Translations under genes and position numbers: made by a program | The notes under the pieces: model-generated | The model's input: only the letters and a program-made list of their open reading frames with translations | Database searches by the model: none | Told to the model about the DNA's origin: nothing | Assembly (NCBI GenBank): GCA_946643435.1 | Contig: CAMPCD010000006.1 | Span: 1-48,446, forward strand | Length of the DNA: 48,446 nucleotides | Origin: an uncultured bacterium | Lineage (GTDB): Bacteria; Bacillota_I; Bacilli_A; RF39; UBA660 | Direction: 5' to 3' | Part shown: in pieces, positions 34,625 to 43,415 of the stretch | How positions within the stretch are numbered: the first letter of the stretch is position 1 | How the letters are laid out: every line of letters starts with the position of its first letter

Positions 34625-36571
34625 ATGGATATACGTAATAGATTAAACAATGATGTTAATAATGCAATACTTGAATCACCATACTTTGTAAATGGCTTTA
34701 GAGAAGTTAATAAATTAACTTCAAAAGAAGGTAGAAAAAAGGAAGGCTATAAAGATTTAAGATTTGGTAGAAGATATGTAAATGGTGGAGTAGTAGTAGA
34801 TAATAATCCTAATTTTAATGCATATTATCAATTTGAATTAGCTTATAGAAGTAAATTAAGATATGAATGTGTATATGAAGATTTTGTTGGTAAATCATCA
34901 GATAACTTCAAACAATTTATTGATGATATTATGACATCTCCAAGATTACTTGTTGATGGAAATGATTTAAGTAAAGAATTAGATTATATAAAAAATATAA
35001 GAATAAGACATGCTACTATAGATTATAGATTTGTTAATGATTTAAAAAGATACTTTCATAATCTTGAATCAATTGAATTTATTGAATGTACTATAGCATC
35101 TGATGCAGATTTTTCTAAGGTTAATTCTACTATTGAATTATCAGGTTGTACTGTAGAAGATTTAATATCTTTTAGAGATACTGAATCAATTATAAATATA
35201 TATAAAGCTAATATTAAAAAAATAACTCCATGTACTATAAATACACCTTCCTTACATATTGAACATATAGAAGATGATTTTTATATACCTATTAAAGAAT
35301 TATTCTTAAAAGTTAATTTTCCTAAATTAAAGGAACTACATATATCACCTGGAGCATTTAAGAATTACTCATATGAAAATGATTTAATATTTTTACCTTA
35401 TTCAGCACCTAATTTAGAGAAACTTGATTTAGAAGGTAAAGTAAGAAACTTAGATTTCCTTGAACGTTTATCACATATATATCAATATAGTATACGTTCT
35501 GTATGTGATAATTCATTCTATAGTTTTTCTTATCCTTATGTAACAGATAGAAAAGAAAGAATAAGATTATTAAAGAAGAATAAAGAATTAGCTGAATACT
35601 TAAAAGTATTACATCCATCTATACCTGATAAGGTATTAATGTGTTATGCAGAAACTAGAAGAATAAATGAATTAAAAAATACATTCTATAGAATTAAAGA
35701 ACATTATGATGGCGAATATGAAGACTTAATAAATGGTAGAACTCATGAATTTGCACCTGATCAATTAGTAACTGATGTGTTCATGGCTAGATATGGTCGC
35801 TTAGAACATACTAAATATGAAGAACCTGATTTCTTTTCTAATGGACCAATATACAAAATAAGAAATAATATTATGTATAATGATGCTAAATCATGGGATG
35901 ATAATCATATAGTATATGCTACTAAGTTTATTTATCATCCATCAGGTATTCCTATTATATTTGATAATATGTCTTCATTTAAACCTAAAACTATTGATGA
36001 ATTAAGACAATTAATAAAAGATAATGGTAAAACTGATGAAGAATTAAATAGAGAGTTTTTTCTAGAAAGTTTAGAGGAAAATCAAATAAAGGACTATGGA
36101 GACTTTGATTATGCTATTAAAGATTTACCATTTAGACCAACACCTAAAGAAGTATATGCTATGAATAAAAGAGTGGGTAGGTACATGTATGAAGATTATA
36201 GGTTTTATTATCATAGTCGATATATAAGTGAGAAAAATGATCATTATTTAGATTTATTATTATCTCTTATTGAAGATAACTATGATAAATTTACTGTAGA
36301 AGAAAAAGCATATATGTTACAACATATAGATGACTATGCTATAAGACACCATTTCTATAAAGCAATAGATGATTATTATTTCCATCTATTAGCGTATGAA
36401 CATTATCTAGAAGATGATATAAATGCTAAAACAAATGGTTTATACGGTAAATATAAAGCCTATCTTAAATCTTCATATTTACAAGCAAGAGCTCATAGAC
36501 ATAATGAAGTATATGATAAAAAAATAACACTTGAAGATATCGAAGAGATAAAAAGTCATTTAAGAAAATAA
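34625..36571 (+). CDS. Large hypothetical protein with leucine-rich-repeat-like middle
   Basis: This 648-residue protein has no signal peptide or transmembrane helix. Residues about 110-300 contain repeated strand-turn units (LESIEFIECTI, TIELSGCTVEDL, LKELHISPGAF, LEKLDLEGKV) that look like irregular leucine-rich repeats. The remainder is charged, with many Tyr, Asp and Lys residues (YRFYYHSRYIS, HHFYKAIDDYYFH). This is probably a cytoplasmic lineage-specific protein using the repeats for binding. It is divergent from the glycosyltransferase gene, has AGGTGA about eight bases before the ATG, and ends in its own terminator. I cannot assign a function. Confidence 0.6.
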   Translation: MDIRNRLNNDVNNAILESPYFVNGFREVNKLTSKEGRKKEGYKDLRFGRRYVNGGVVVDNNPNFNAYYQFELAYRSKLRYECVYEDFVGKSSDNFKQFIDDIMTSPRLLVDGNDLSKELDYIKNIRIRHATIDYRFVNDLKRYFHNLESIEFIECTIASDADFSKVNSTIELSGCTVEDLISFRDTESIINIYKANIKKITPCTINTPSLHIEHIEDDFYIPIKELFLKVNFPKLKELHISPGAFKNYSYENDLIFLPYSAPNLEKLDLEGKVRNLDFLERLSHIYQYSIRSVCDNSFYSFSYPYVTDRKERIRLLKKNKELAEYLKVLHPSIPDKVLMCYAETRRINELKNTFYRIKEHYDGEYEDLINGRTHEFAPDQLVTDVFMARYGRLEHTKYEEPDFFSNGPIYKIRNNIMYNDAKSWDDNHIVYATKFIYHPSGIPIIFDNMSSFKPKTIDELRQLIKDNGKTDEELNREFFLESLEENQIKDYGDFDYAIKDLPFRPTPKEVYAMNKRVGRYMYEDYRFYYHSRYISEKNDHYLDLLLSLIEDNYDKFTVEEKAYMLQHIDDYAIRHHFYKAIDDYYFHLLAYEHYLEDDINAKTNGLYGKYKAYLKSSYLQARAHRHNEVYDKKITLEDIEEIKSHLRK

Positions 36572-36596
36572 TACACATATAATATGTGTATTTTTT
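36570..36596 (+). terminator. Intrinsic terminator
   Basis: A perfect ten-base-pair stem (AATACACATA / TATGTGTATT) with loop TAA is followed by T residues. Confidence 0.85.
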
Positions 36597-36650
36597 ATTT
36601 ATTACTTTTAATAAATCATAATAAATGTTATTATATCCTTGGTGATTTCT

Positions 36651-37556
36651 ATGGCATCATTTACACAAGATATAAAAGATGAAGTAACTAAAATAGAAAA
36701 TAATAAATTAGAATCAATAGCAGAAGTAGATGCATATCTATTATTAAATAGTAATGTTATTGATAATAAAATATGTTTATATATAGAAAATAATTCAGTA
36801 GCTAGAAGAATGTTTAGTTTACTTAAAAGAATATATAATATAAATATTAATTTAACTATAAGAACATATAAAAGATTTAATATAAAGACTATATATATAC
36901 TTGAAATAAAAGATAAAACAGATTTTATTCTTAAAGATATAGAAGATATGAAAAACCATATCTTAGAATATTCAGATGAAGAAAGAGCTTCTTTCTTAAA
37001 AGGATGTTTCTTAGCTAATGGTTCTATAAATGATCCTTCTAAATCTAAATATCATTTAGAGATATTCTCTAAAGATGAAGAATTAGCTAATATTATTAAT
37101 GATATATTTCATTCATTTGATTTATCATCTAAGATATTGAAAAGAACTAATGAATATATGGTATATGTTAAATCAGCTGAAGAAATATCAGATTTTATTA
37201 AATTATTAGGAGCAGTTAATTCTTTATTCTATTATGAAGATATAAGAATATATCGTGACCATAAAAACATGGTAAATAGATTAAATAACTGTGAACAAGC
37301 TAATGTAGAGAAGAGTATGAAGACTTGTAGAGAACAAGTTGATAATATTAATTATTTAAAAGAAAGAGATTTAATGGATTTACTTGATGATAAAGTAAAA
37401 CTAGTAGCAGAGTATAGATTAAAATATCCTGAAACAACTATGAGTGAATTATCTGCTATTATTTCTATGGAAACTGACTATGAAATAACTAAGTCAGGTA
37501 TTAATCATCATTTTAGAAAGATTAAAGATTTAGTAGCAAAGGACAAGGAAAAGTAA
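36651..37556 (+). CDS. whiA: WhiA, DNA-binding protein of cell division and sporulation
   Basis: This 301-residue protein matches WhiA from end to end. MASFTQDIKDEVTKIE opens an N-terminal LAGLIDADG-homing-endonuclease-like region (about 1-190, with FLKGCFLANGSINDP). A C-terminal helix-turn-helix follows (LMDLLDDKVKLVAEYR, then TMSELSAIISM and KSGINHHFRKIKDL). It lacks nuclease activity in known members. In Bacillus it affects division and chromosome segregation, and in Streptomyces it activates sporulation genes. Usually whiA lies next to yvcK and rapZ; here it stands alone. The ATG with GGTGAT upstream is chosen over a TTG twelve bases before. Confidence 0.93.
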   Translation: MASFTQDIKDEVTKIENNKLESIAEVDAYLLLNSNVIDNKICLYIENNSVARRMFSLLKRIYNININLTIRTYKRFNIKTIYILEIKDKTDFILKDIEDMKNHILEYSDEERASFLKGCFLANGSINDPSKSKYHLEIFSKDEELANIINDIFHSFDLSSKILKRTNEYMVYVKSAEEISDFIKLLGAVNSLFYYEDIRIYRDHKNMVNRLNNCEQANVEKSMKTCREQVDNINYLKERDLMDLLDDKVKLVAEYRLKYPETTMSELSAIISMETDYEITKSGINHHFRKIKDLVAKDKEK

Positions 37557-37571
37557 AAGCCTTGTCTTTTT
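37538..37571 (+). terminator. Intrinsic terminator of whiA
   Basis: GACAAGG (37542-37548) pairs with CCTTGTC (37560-37566), extended by A-T and G-U pairs, and is followed by T residues. It contains the whiA stop codon in its loop. Confidence 0.75.
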
Positions 37572-37637
37572 ACTTTTCTCTTATTGAAAATAATACATTG
37601 TTTAAGTATAATTATTAATAGAATAGGAAGGTCTGTT

Positions 37638-39638
37638 ATGAAGAAAAACAAAGGATTTACACTTGTAGAATTACTTGCTGTTATTGTTGTATTAGCTTTA
37701 ATAATGGTTATAGCTATTCCAGCTATTTTAAGAATAATGGAAAGTTCAAGAAAAGAAGCATTTTATCTGTATGCTAATAGTGTATATCAAAAAGCTTATA
37801 ATAAATATGTAAATGATACTAATAGAATCGGCCAGATGGATTGCTCTGTATTTAGTATTCCAAAAGACTTAGATATACCTAATAGTGGAGATTACCAAGG
37901 ATGGGTTAAAGTAGTTAGACAACCTGAAGCAAGTGGTAATGTAGCATTTAATGAAGTTGTATCTAATGCTAATGGTATATATTATTTGAAATACTGTACA
38001 TCAGCTAAAGCATCGTGTGATCCTGAAAACTTCCCAGCTAATGATCCAACATATCAAAATGGAACATGGAATGTACCTGAAGGACCTGATGGTAAAAATG
38101 AAACTAGTACAAAAATAAAAGTTACTGCTCCAAGTGGATATAAAATGTGTTATAGATACTCATATCCTCAAAATGGTGTATTAAAAAAATCTGGAATAAC
38201 TTGTAAAAATGGTACTGCTATTCAAGGTGATACCTATAAATATGTTATTACATTAACTATGAAGGATAGAGAAAGAGCTGTTGAAAATGTAATCATGGAA
38301 AACGGTGATGAAAATAAAGATTTTAAAAACACTTTCTATGGATATTTTGATAAATATAAAGCTGCTCATGAAAATGAAATGAGATCACTTCCAGTTACTG
38401 AATTAACTTGTAGTGGAACTGGTCAAGTAGTAACAAATCCTGAATTAGATCCTAATAGTACTACAATAGTAACTAATACTAATGGACAAGCAGTAATAAC
38501 TACAGAAGTTACTACTACAGCTAATCAAGGAAATACTACGACAGTAGTTACTAATAATGCACAAGAAGAAAGATCTACAACTAGAATAAATAATAATTCA
38601 GTAGGTGAAAGACAAACTAGAACTGTTAATTCAACAACAACTACTGTAAGAGATAATAGTTCAGTAAATGGAACTACTACCACATCTAGACAAAATGGTT
38701 CAGTAAACGGACCAACAACAACTACAAGACAAAATGGTGAAGTAAGTACAAGAGTAGTAACTACTAGAGAAGTATTAGAAGTATCTACTAAGACTACTGA
38801 TGTAGTTGATGATAGTATTTTATTAAATAACTTAAGTGTTGCTGGATATAATATTAATTTCTTACCAGCTCAACTAAACTATGGTGTAACAGTTCCTTAT
38901 GGTACTGAAAAATTAGGTATTGATTATAGTACTAAACATCCTGATTCAAAAGTACAAATTATTGGTGCTGATGAATTAAAGGTTGGTAGAAATGAAGTTT
39001 TAGTTCATGTTTATAATGAAACAACTGGTAAAGAAATAAATTATAATATTTCAGTTCTTAGATTATCTGAACCTACAAGCTCTGGTGGAGGAACAGTAAG
39101 AGAAGATAATCCTAACTACAATCAAGAAGATGGTAAACCAGATCCTACATTAGAAGATTCTAATGCTAAGTTATCTAGATTAGTAGTTCCTGGTCGTGAT
39201 TTTGAAGAACCATTCAGTTCTGATATGTATGAATATGATTTAGAAATAGAAAAAGAAACAAATTCCTTAACAATTGTTGCTGTTCCACAAAATAATAAAG
39301 CTGATTACTTTATAAGTGGAAATGAAAATATTAAAGATGGTTCAGTTATAACAGTAACAGTTAGATCTGGAAATGGTTATTATACTAATGTTTATAAAAT
39401 AAATGTTCATGTAAAGAAAACTAAAAATGGAATGGCTGCCGTAACAAGGACAATTCTAGTAGGCTTAGTTGCAGTAGCAGCAGTATTATTCTTAATTATT
39501 AATAGACAAAAACGTGCTAATAGCGTAATTGCTAATAATGATAATAAAGATAATTTAATAAATAATGGTGGTTATGTTCAACCAACACAAATGAATCAAA
39601 ATAATAATATTAATAATAACAACCAAGGTGGTGTATAA
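37638..39638 (+). CDS. Prepilin-like protein with cadherin-like domains and C-terminal membrane anchor
   Basis: This 666-residue protein starts with a type IV prepilin signal: MKKNKGFTLVELLAVIV, with Gly6 before the mature Phe, Glu at mature position 5 and a long hydrophobic helix to about residue 30. A pilin-like domain with several Cys follows (to about 260). Then comes a Thr/Asn/Ser-rich low-complexity linker (about 285-395, with TTTT and RQNG repeats), and two cadherin-like beta-sandwich repeats (about 405-480 and 515-600, each opening L-x-x-L-x-V-x-G and ending in YxxxV). A second membrane helix near 608-628 and an Asn-rich tail close it. Two membrane anchors are odd for a pilin. I start at the ATG after AGGAAGG. 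Confidence 0.78.
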   Translation: MKKNKGFTLVELLAVIVVLALIMVIAIPAILRIMESSRKEAFYLYANSVYQKAYNKYVNDTNRIGQMDCSVFSIPKDLDIPNSGDYQGWVKVVRQPEASGNVAFNEVVSNANGIYYLKYCTSAKASCDPENFPANDPTYQNGTWNVPEGPDGKNETSTKIKVTAPSGYKMCYRYSYPQNGVLKKSGITCKNGTAIQGDTYKYVITLTMKDRERAVENVIMENGDENKDFKNTFYGYFDKYKAAHENEMRSLPVTELTCSGTGQVVTNPELDPNSTTIVTNTNGQAVITTEVTTTANQGNTTTVVTNNAQEERSTTRINNNSVGERQTRTVNSTTTTVRDNSSVNGTTTTSRQNGSVNGPTTTTRQNGEVSTRVVTTREVLEVSTKTTDVVDDSILLNNLSVAGYNINFLPAQLNYGVTVPYGTEKLGIDYSTKHPDSKVQIIGADELKVGRNEVLVHVYNETTGKEINYNISVLRLSEPTSSGGGTVREDNPNYNQEDGKPDPTLEDSNAKLSRLVVPGRDFEEPFSSDMYEYDLEIEKETNSLTIVAVPQNNKADYFISGNENIKDGSVITVTVRSGNGYYTNVYKINVHVKKTKNGMAAVTRTILVGLVAVAAVLFLIINRQKRANSVIANNDNKDNLINNGGYVQPTQMNQNNNINNNNQGGV

Positions 39639-39685
39639 TTACACCCTTTGGTGGTTAAATTTTACTAAATATAGTATTAAATATA

Positions 39686-39714
39686 TTGATAATAGAAATT
39701 AAATATATTATAAT
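39686..39714 (+). promoter_or_regulatory. Promoter of the second prepilin gene
   Basis: TTGATA, 17 bases and TATAAT form a good promoter, with the start codon 31 bases after the -10. The segment before it (39639-39685) has a bulged hairpin but no T-run. Confidence 0.6.
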
Positions 39715-39744
39715 AAATGTAATAATAGGAAGAGGTTAATTAAT

Positions 39745-40278
39745 ATGAAAAAAAGAAACGGTTTTACTTTGGTTGAATTACTAGCGGTTATCGTTGTATT
39801 GGCAATTATTATGATTATAGCTATACCTGCAGTATTAGATATAATGAATAATGCCAGAAGAAAATCATTTGCATTATCTATTGATAAGTATGTTACAGCT
39901 GTACAATCTAAATACATAACAGATGCAAACTTTGGTAATCTAAAGGGTGCTGGTATTTATGTATACAATATTAAATCTGATTTAGGTTTACAATCTGTAG
40001 GTGATAATGAAGGATACATCGTAGTTAATGCTACTAATGTAGATGATCCTGTATATGTTATTTACTTACATGATAGTAACTACATGATTGCTGATTATGC
40101 TGTTGGTACAAGTAAAAATGCAAACAAATTACCTGATAAAGATAGCGAAGATATTCATGATTTCAATGCAACTTTCTGGAATGAACATGCTGGTAATGAA
40201 TTATTAGCTTGCCATAGTTTATATCCTGATGCTACATGTATAAGTGCTGATGGATACCAATTATCTGCTGGTAACTAA
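39745..40278 (+). CDS. Type IV prepilin-like protein (pseudopilin)
   Basis: This 177-residue protein carries a clean prepilin leader, MKKRNGFTLVELLAVIVVLA. It would be cleaved after Gly6 by a prepilin peptidase, leaving Phe1 and Glu5 in the mature protein. A hydrophobic helix runs to about residue 30. The globular domain (30-177) is small and has two Cys near the C-terminus that could form the usual disulfide loop (LLACHSLYPDATC). Such proteins build type IV pili, competence pseudopili or Tad-like fibres. No assembly ATPase, platform or peptidase gene is in the window. AGGAAGAGG precedes the ATG. It shares its leader almost exactly with the preceding gene. Confidence 0.85.
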   Translation: MKKRNGFTLVELLAVIVVLAIIMIIAIPAVLDIMNNARRKSFALSIDKYVTAVQSKYITDANFGNLKGAGIYVYNIKSDLGLQSVGDNEGYIVVNATNVDDPVYVIYLHDSNYMIADYAVGTSKNANKLPDKDSEDIHDFNATFWNEHAGNELLACHSLYPDATCISADGYQLSAGN

Positions 40279-40305
40279 AATCGATTATTATAAATTATAA
40301 ATAAT

Positions 40306-40330
40306 AAACTCGTTTAATACGAGTTTTTAT
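40306..40330 (+). terminator. Intrinsic terminator
   Basis: An eight-base-pair stem (AAACTCGT / ACGAGTTT) with loop TTAAT, extended by A-T pairs, is followed by TTATT. Confidence 0.75.
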
Positions 40331-40332
40331 TA

Positions 40333-40341
40333 TGCTATAAT
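40333..40341 (+). promoter_or_regulatory. Extended -10 promoter of the nfo operon
   Basis: TGCTATAAT fits TGnTATAAT and lies seven bases after the terminator stem and 17 bases before the nfo ATG. Confidence 0.6.
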
Positions 40342-40357
40342 ATATGTGGTGATAAAA

Positions 40358-41245
40358 ATGTTATATATAGGTTCACATGTATCTTATAAAAAGGATACTC
40401 AATTATTAGGCTCATTAAATGAAGCACTATCATATGGATCAAATGCTTTCATGTTTTATACAGGTGCTCCACAAAATACATTAAGAGATAAAATAAATGA
40501 TATGTTAACTATTGAAGCACTAACTAAAATGAAGGAAAATAACATGCTACTAGAGAATGTTATAGTACATGCTCCATATATTGTAAATTTAGCTAATAAT
40601 AAAGAATTAGAGAAGTATGAGTTTGCTCAAAACTTCTTAAGACAAGAAATAGAAAGATGTATGTTATTAGGTATTAAATACATAGTATTACATCCTGGAT
40701 CATCTGTAGGAATAGATGAGAAAGTAGCTTTAAATAATATTATTAAAGGTTTAAATAATATATTATTAAAAGAAGATAATATATGTATATTATTAGAATC
40801 TATGGCTGGTAAAGGTACTGAATTAGGTAAAAATATAGATGAATTAAAATATATAATTGATAATATTGAATTAAAAGATAAAGTAGGTGTATGTTTAGAT
40901 ACATGTCACCTTAATGATTCAGGAATAGACCTTAATGAATTTGATAAATACTTAGATGAATTTGATGAAAAGATAGGTATAGATAAAATTCATTGTATAC
41001 ATATAAATGATTCTAAAAATATATTAGGGTCACATAAAGATAGACATGAAAACATTGGACTAGGTACAATAGGATTTGATACTTTAATAAATGTTATTTA
41101 TAATCCTAGATTAGATAATATACCTAAGATATTAGAAACTCCATATGTAGATAAGGAGTATGCTCCTTATAAATATGAGATTGAAATGATTAGAAATAAG
41201 AAGTTCAATCCTAATTTATACCATGATATAATAAACAATAAATAA
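40358..41245 (+). CDS. nfo: Endonuclease IV
   Basis: This 295-residue AP endonuclease cuts DNA 5' of abasic sites in base-excision repair. It shows the zinc-ligand motifs of the TIM-barrel family in order: GSHVS at the start, VIVHAPYIVNLAN, YIVLHPGS, LLESMAGKGTELG, GVCLDTCHL, IHINDSK and HKDRHENIG, then LETP. Length is normal for the family. The ATG preceded by GGTGAT is used; two in-frame GTG codons upstream fall in the ribosome site. It is followed 15 bases later by the RnfC-like gene, so this repair gene appears to head a three-gene operon with redox proteins. Confidence 0.95.
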   Translation: MLYIGSHVSYKKDTQLLGSLNEALSYGSNAFMFYTGAPQNTLRDKINDMLTIEALTKMKENNMLLENVIVHAPYIVNLANNKELEKYEFAQNFLRQEIERCMLLGIKYIVLHPGSSVGIDEKVALNNIIKGLNNILLKEDNICILLESMAGKGTELGKNIDELKYIIDNIELKDKVGVCLDTCHLNDSGIDLNEFDKYLDEFDEKIGIDKIHCIHINDSKNILGSHKDRHENIGLGTIGFDTLINVIYNPRLDNIPKILETPYVDKEYAPYKYEIEMIRNKKFNPNLYHDIINNK

Positions 41246-41260
41246 AGGAAGTGAATAATC

Positions 41261-42412
41261 ATGAAGAATATTAAAAACAACATAAAAGATACACAGATAC
41301 ATGATTATTTAAATCCTGAATTTATTTATATTCCTATAGAACCTGGTTATAGGATAGAAGTAAAAGAAAACCAACACATAAGAAAAGAAGATGTATTATT
41401 ATCAAGTGAAAAAAATAATATATATTCACCTATATCAGGAACTATAATAGGTAAATCTAATAGTTTATTATTAAATAATAAACAAATGGACTTCTTAGTT
41501 ATAGAAAATGACTATAAAGAAGAAGTGAAAAAGCCTAAAGGGGCTAAAAGATATATAAGTGATTATAGTAAAAAAGAGATAATTGAACTTGTTAATAAGT
41601 ATCAAGCTACATCAATTAATTTAAATAAAAAAGTTAAAAGAATATTAATAAATGGATTAGATAAAGATCCTTATGAAAAGACAAGGAGTTATTTAATTAA
41701 TCATTCATCTGATAAAATACTTGAAACAATAGATTCTTTAATGAATGTATTAGGTATAGAAGATGCATTATTTGCTATAAATAATAATGATACAGATAAT
41801 GTTATTAATTTATCTTCTCATATTGGTACATATCCTAATATTAAGTTAAAATTAATGCCTGATATATATCCTATGGGCTTTAAAAGTATATTATTAAGAA
41901 ATGTATTATCTAAGAAACAAATAGATGAAGGTGTAATGGTTCTTAATGTAGAAGATGTATATAATATTTATACAGTCTTAAAGAGAAGAAAACCTATACT
42001 AGAAAAGTTAGTAACTATATCTGGTAAATCAGTAGATAATAGTATGGTAGTTAATGTTAAGATAGGTACTTCTATGCAAGATATTATTAAACATGTTTGT
42101 AAGGTTAATGATGATAAATATTTTGTTGTAGTAAATGGATTAATAAGTGGAACTACTTTAGAGAACTTAAATACAGTAATTACTAAAGATATTAGATCTA
42201 TATTCTTAAGTCCTATTGATGAACAAAAAGAAGTAGCATGTATTAACTGTGGTTTATGTAATTTAAAGTGTCCTATGCACTTAAATCCTAAATACATAAA
42301 AGAACATAAGAAAGCTGATAAATCTAAGTGTATTCACTGTGGACTATGTACATATATATGTCCTTCTAAGATTAATTTTAAACCTTATGTAGGAGGGTCT
42401 AATGAAGAATAA
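41261..42412 (+). CDS. RnfC-like iron-sulfur protein with degenerate NADH/flavin site
   Basis: This 383-residue protein follows the plan of RnfC. An N-terminal lipoyl-like beta domain (about 15-80) comes first. A Nqo1-like middle has INGLDKDPY where RnfC has N-G-A-E-x-E-P-Y, and IYPMGFKSILLRNVL where it has Y-P-x-G-x-E-x-x-L. Two 4Fe-4S motifs close it, at Cys327, 330, 333, 337 and Cys357, 360, 363, 367 (CxxCxxCxxxCP). The glycine-rich G-x-G-G-A-G-F-P-T stretch that binds NADH and FMN in RnfC is missing. Electron transfer through the clusters is likely, NADH oxidation doubtful. AGGAAGTG precedes the ATG. It overlaps the RnfD-like gene. Confidence 0.75.
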   Translation: MKNIKNNIKDTQIHDYLNPEFIYIPIEPGYRIEVKENQHIRKEDVLLSSEKNNIYSPISGTIIGKSNSLLLNNKQMDFLVIENDYKEEVKKPKGAKRYISDYSKKEIIELVNKYQATSINLNKKVKRILINGLDKDPYEKTRSYLINHSSDKILETIDSLMNVLGIEDALFAINNNDTDNVINLSSHIGTYPNIKLKLMPDIYPMGFKSILLRNVLSKKQIDEGVMVLNVEDVYNIYTVLKRRKPILEKLVTISGKSVDNSMVVNVKIGTSMQDIIKHVCKVNDDKYFVVVNGLISGTTLENLNTVITKDIRSIFLSPIDEQKEVACINCGLCNLKCPMHLNPKYIKEHKKADKSKCIHCGLCTYICPSKINFKPYVGGSNEE

Positions 42413-43313
42413 TGTATATGTAAGAAGTAAAAAGTCTATAGCTAGTATGTCTATAACAAGAATAATATTATTAATACCATTAATAATATTTGGATTATAT
42501 AAGAATGGTGTATATTTATATCTAAATAAATACACTAATATAGGTGGTTTATTTAAACCAATGATGTTTATAATATTAGGTGCTTTAATAGGTGCATTAG
42601 TTAATATCATATATGAATATATATTTAAGAGGAATAAAGATAATATAATAAGCGTATTATTTTCATCATTCCATATTGAATATGGTATATTACTAGCTTG
42701 TATTACAAGTATTAATACTAATGTATTTGTATTTATGTCTGTAGTATTTATTATGTTATTTATATCTAAAATATTAAAGAATAGAATAAATATTATGTCT
42801 ATTACATTTATTGTAATATATTTTATCCAACAACAATTATTTGGTGGATATACTTATTTAAATGCCTATGATACATCAAGAGTGTTTTCTTTAGATTTTA
42901 TGGATTTTATGATTGGTAGAGGATATGGTGGTATTGCTACTACTCATATAATATTACTGATAATAGCTTTAATAGGTATTACAGTAACAAATAATAATAA
43001 AAGTAATATATCTATTTCATCAGCTATAACTATATTCTTATTATTTGGCATATATTCTATAGCTAATCATATGGATATAGGTAAATTAATATTAAATAAC
43101 AGTTATATGTTTGCATGTGTATATATCATGACAGACTATGTAACATCATCATATACTAAAAATGGTGAAATAATATTTGGTGTATTATGTGGATTACTTA
43201 CATTTGGTTTCTATTTTATTAATCCGATTATAGCTCCTTATATAGCTATAACAATTGTTAGTTTATTTAATAATCTAATTGATAGATTATGCAATAAAAC
43301 AACATATAAATAA
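42402..43313 (+). CDS. RnfD-like membrane protein
   Basis: This 303-residue protein has about nine hydrophobic helices and the general arrangement of RnfD/NqrB, including a helix pair before GRGYGGIATTH (about 170-180). That stretch lies where RnfD carries the flavin-binding S-G-A-T threonine, and TT could supply it, although the motif is altered. AGGAGGG stands four bases before the ATG and the gene overlaps the RnfC-like gene by 11 bases, so the two proteins are surely partners. No RnfA, B, E or G gene is adjacent. The pair may be a reduced electron-transfer module or part of a complex encoded at two sites. The assignment rests mainly on the partner. Confidence 0.65.
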   Translation: MKNNVYVRSKKSIASMSITRIILLIPLIIFGLYKNGVYLYLNKYTNIGGLFKPMMFIILGALIGALVNIIYEYIFKRNKDNIISVLFSSFHIEYGILLACITSINTNVFVFMSVVFIMLFISKILKNRINIMSITFIVIYFIQQQLFGGYTYLNAYDTSRVFSLDFMDFMIGRGYGGIATTHIILLIIALIGITVTNNNKSNISISSAITIFLLFGIYSIANHMDIGKLILNNSYMFACVYIMTDYVTSSYTKNGEIIFGVLCGLLTFGFYFINPIIAPYIAITIVSLFNNLIDRLCNKTTYK

Positions 43314-43360
43314 ATTGTAAATAATTGCTAATTATATACATCATATTTACGAAAAATGTA

Positions 43361-43386
43361 AAGCATATTCTTAGGAATATGTTTTT
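43361..43386 (+). terminator. Intrinsic terminator of the nfo operon
   Basis: AAGCATATTC pairs with GAATATGTTT (one G-U) around loop TTAG, followed by T residues. The 47 bases between the RnfD-like gene and the stem hold nothing else visible. Confidence 0.75.
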
Positions 43387-43389
43387 TAA

Positions 43390-43398
43390 TGTTATAAT
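43390..43398 (+). promoter_or_regulatory. Extended -10 promoter of ftsW
   Basis: TGTTATAAT fits TGnTATAAT and lies immediately after the T-run of the terminator, 17 bases before the ATG. Confidence 0.6.
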
Positions 43399-43415
43399 TA
43401 TAATAGGATGATAAT

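Noticed and set aside
38460-38790. CRISPR-like or tandem-repeat array
   Set aside because: The repetition is coding: Thr/Asn/Ser-rich units such as TTTT and RQNG in the linker of the prepilin-like protein, with irregular spacing and no palindromic repeat.
39628-39649. Terminator after the large prepilin-like gene
   Set aside because: A bulged hairpin is present (AAGG-TG-GTGTA with TACACCCTT), but no T-run follows, so I do not call it a terminator.
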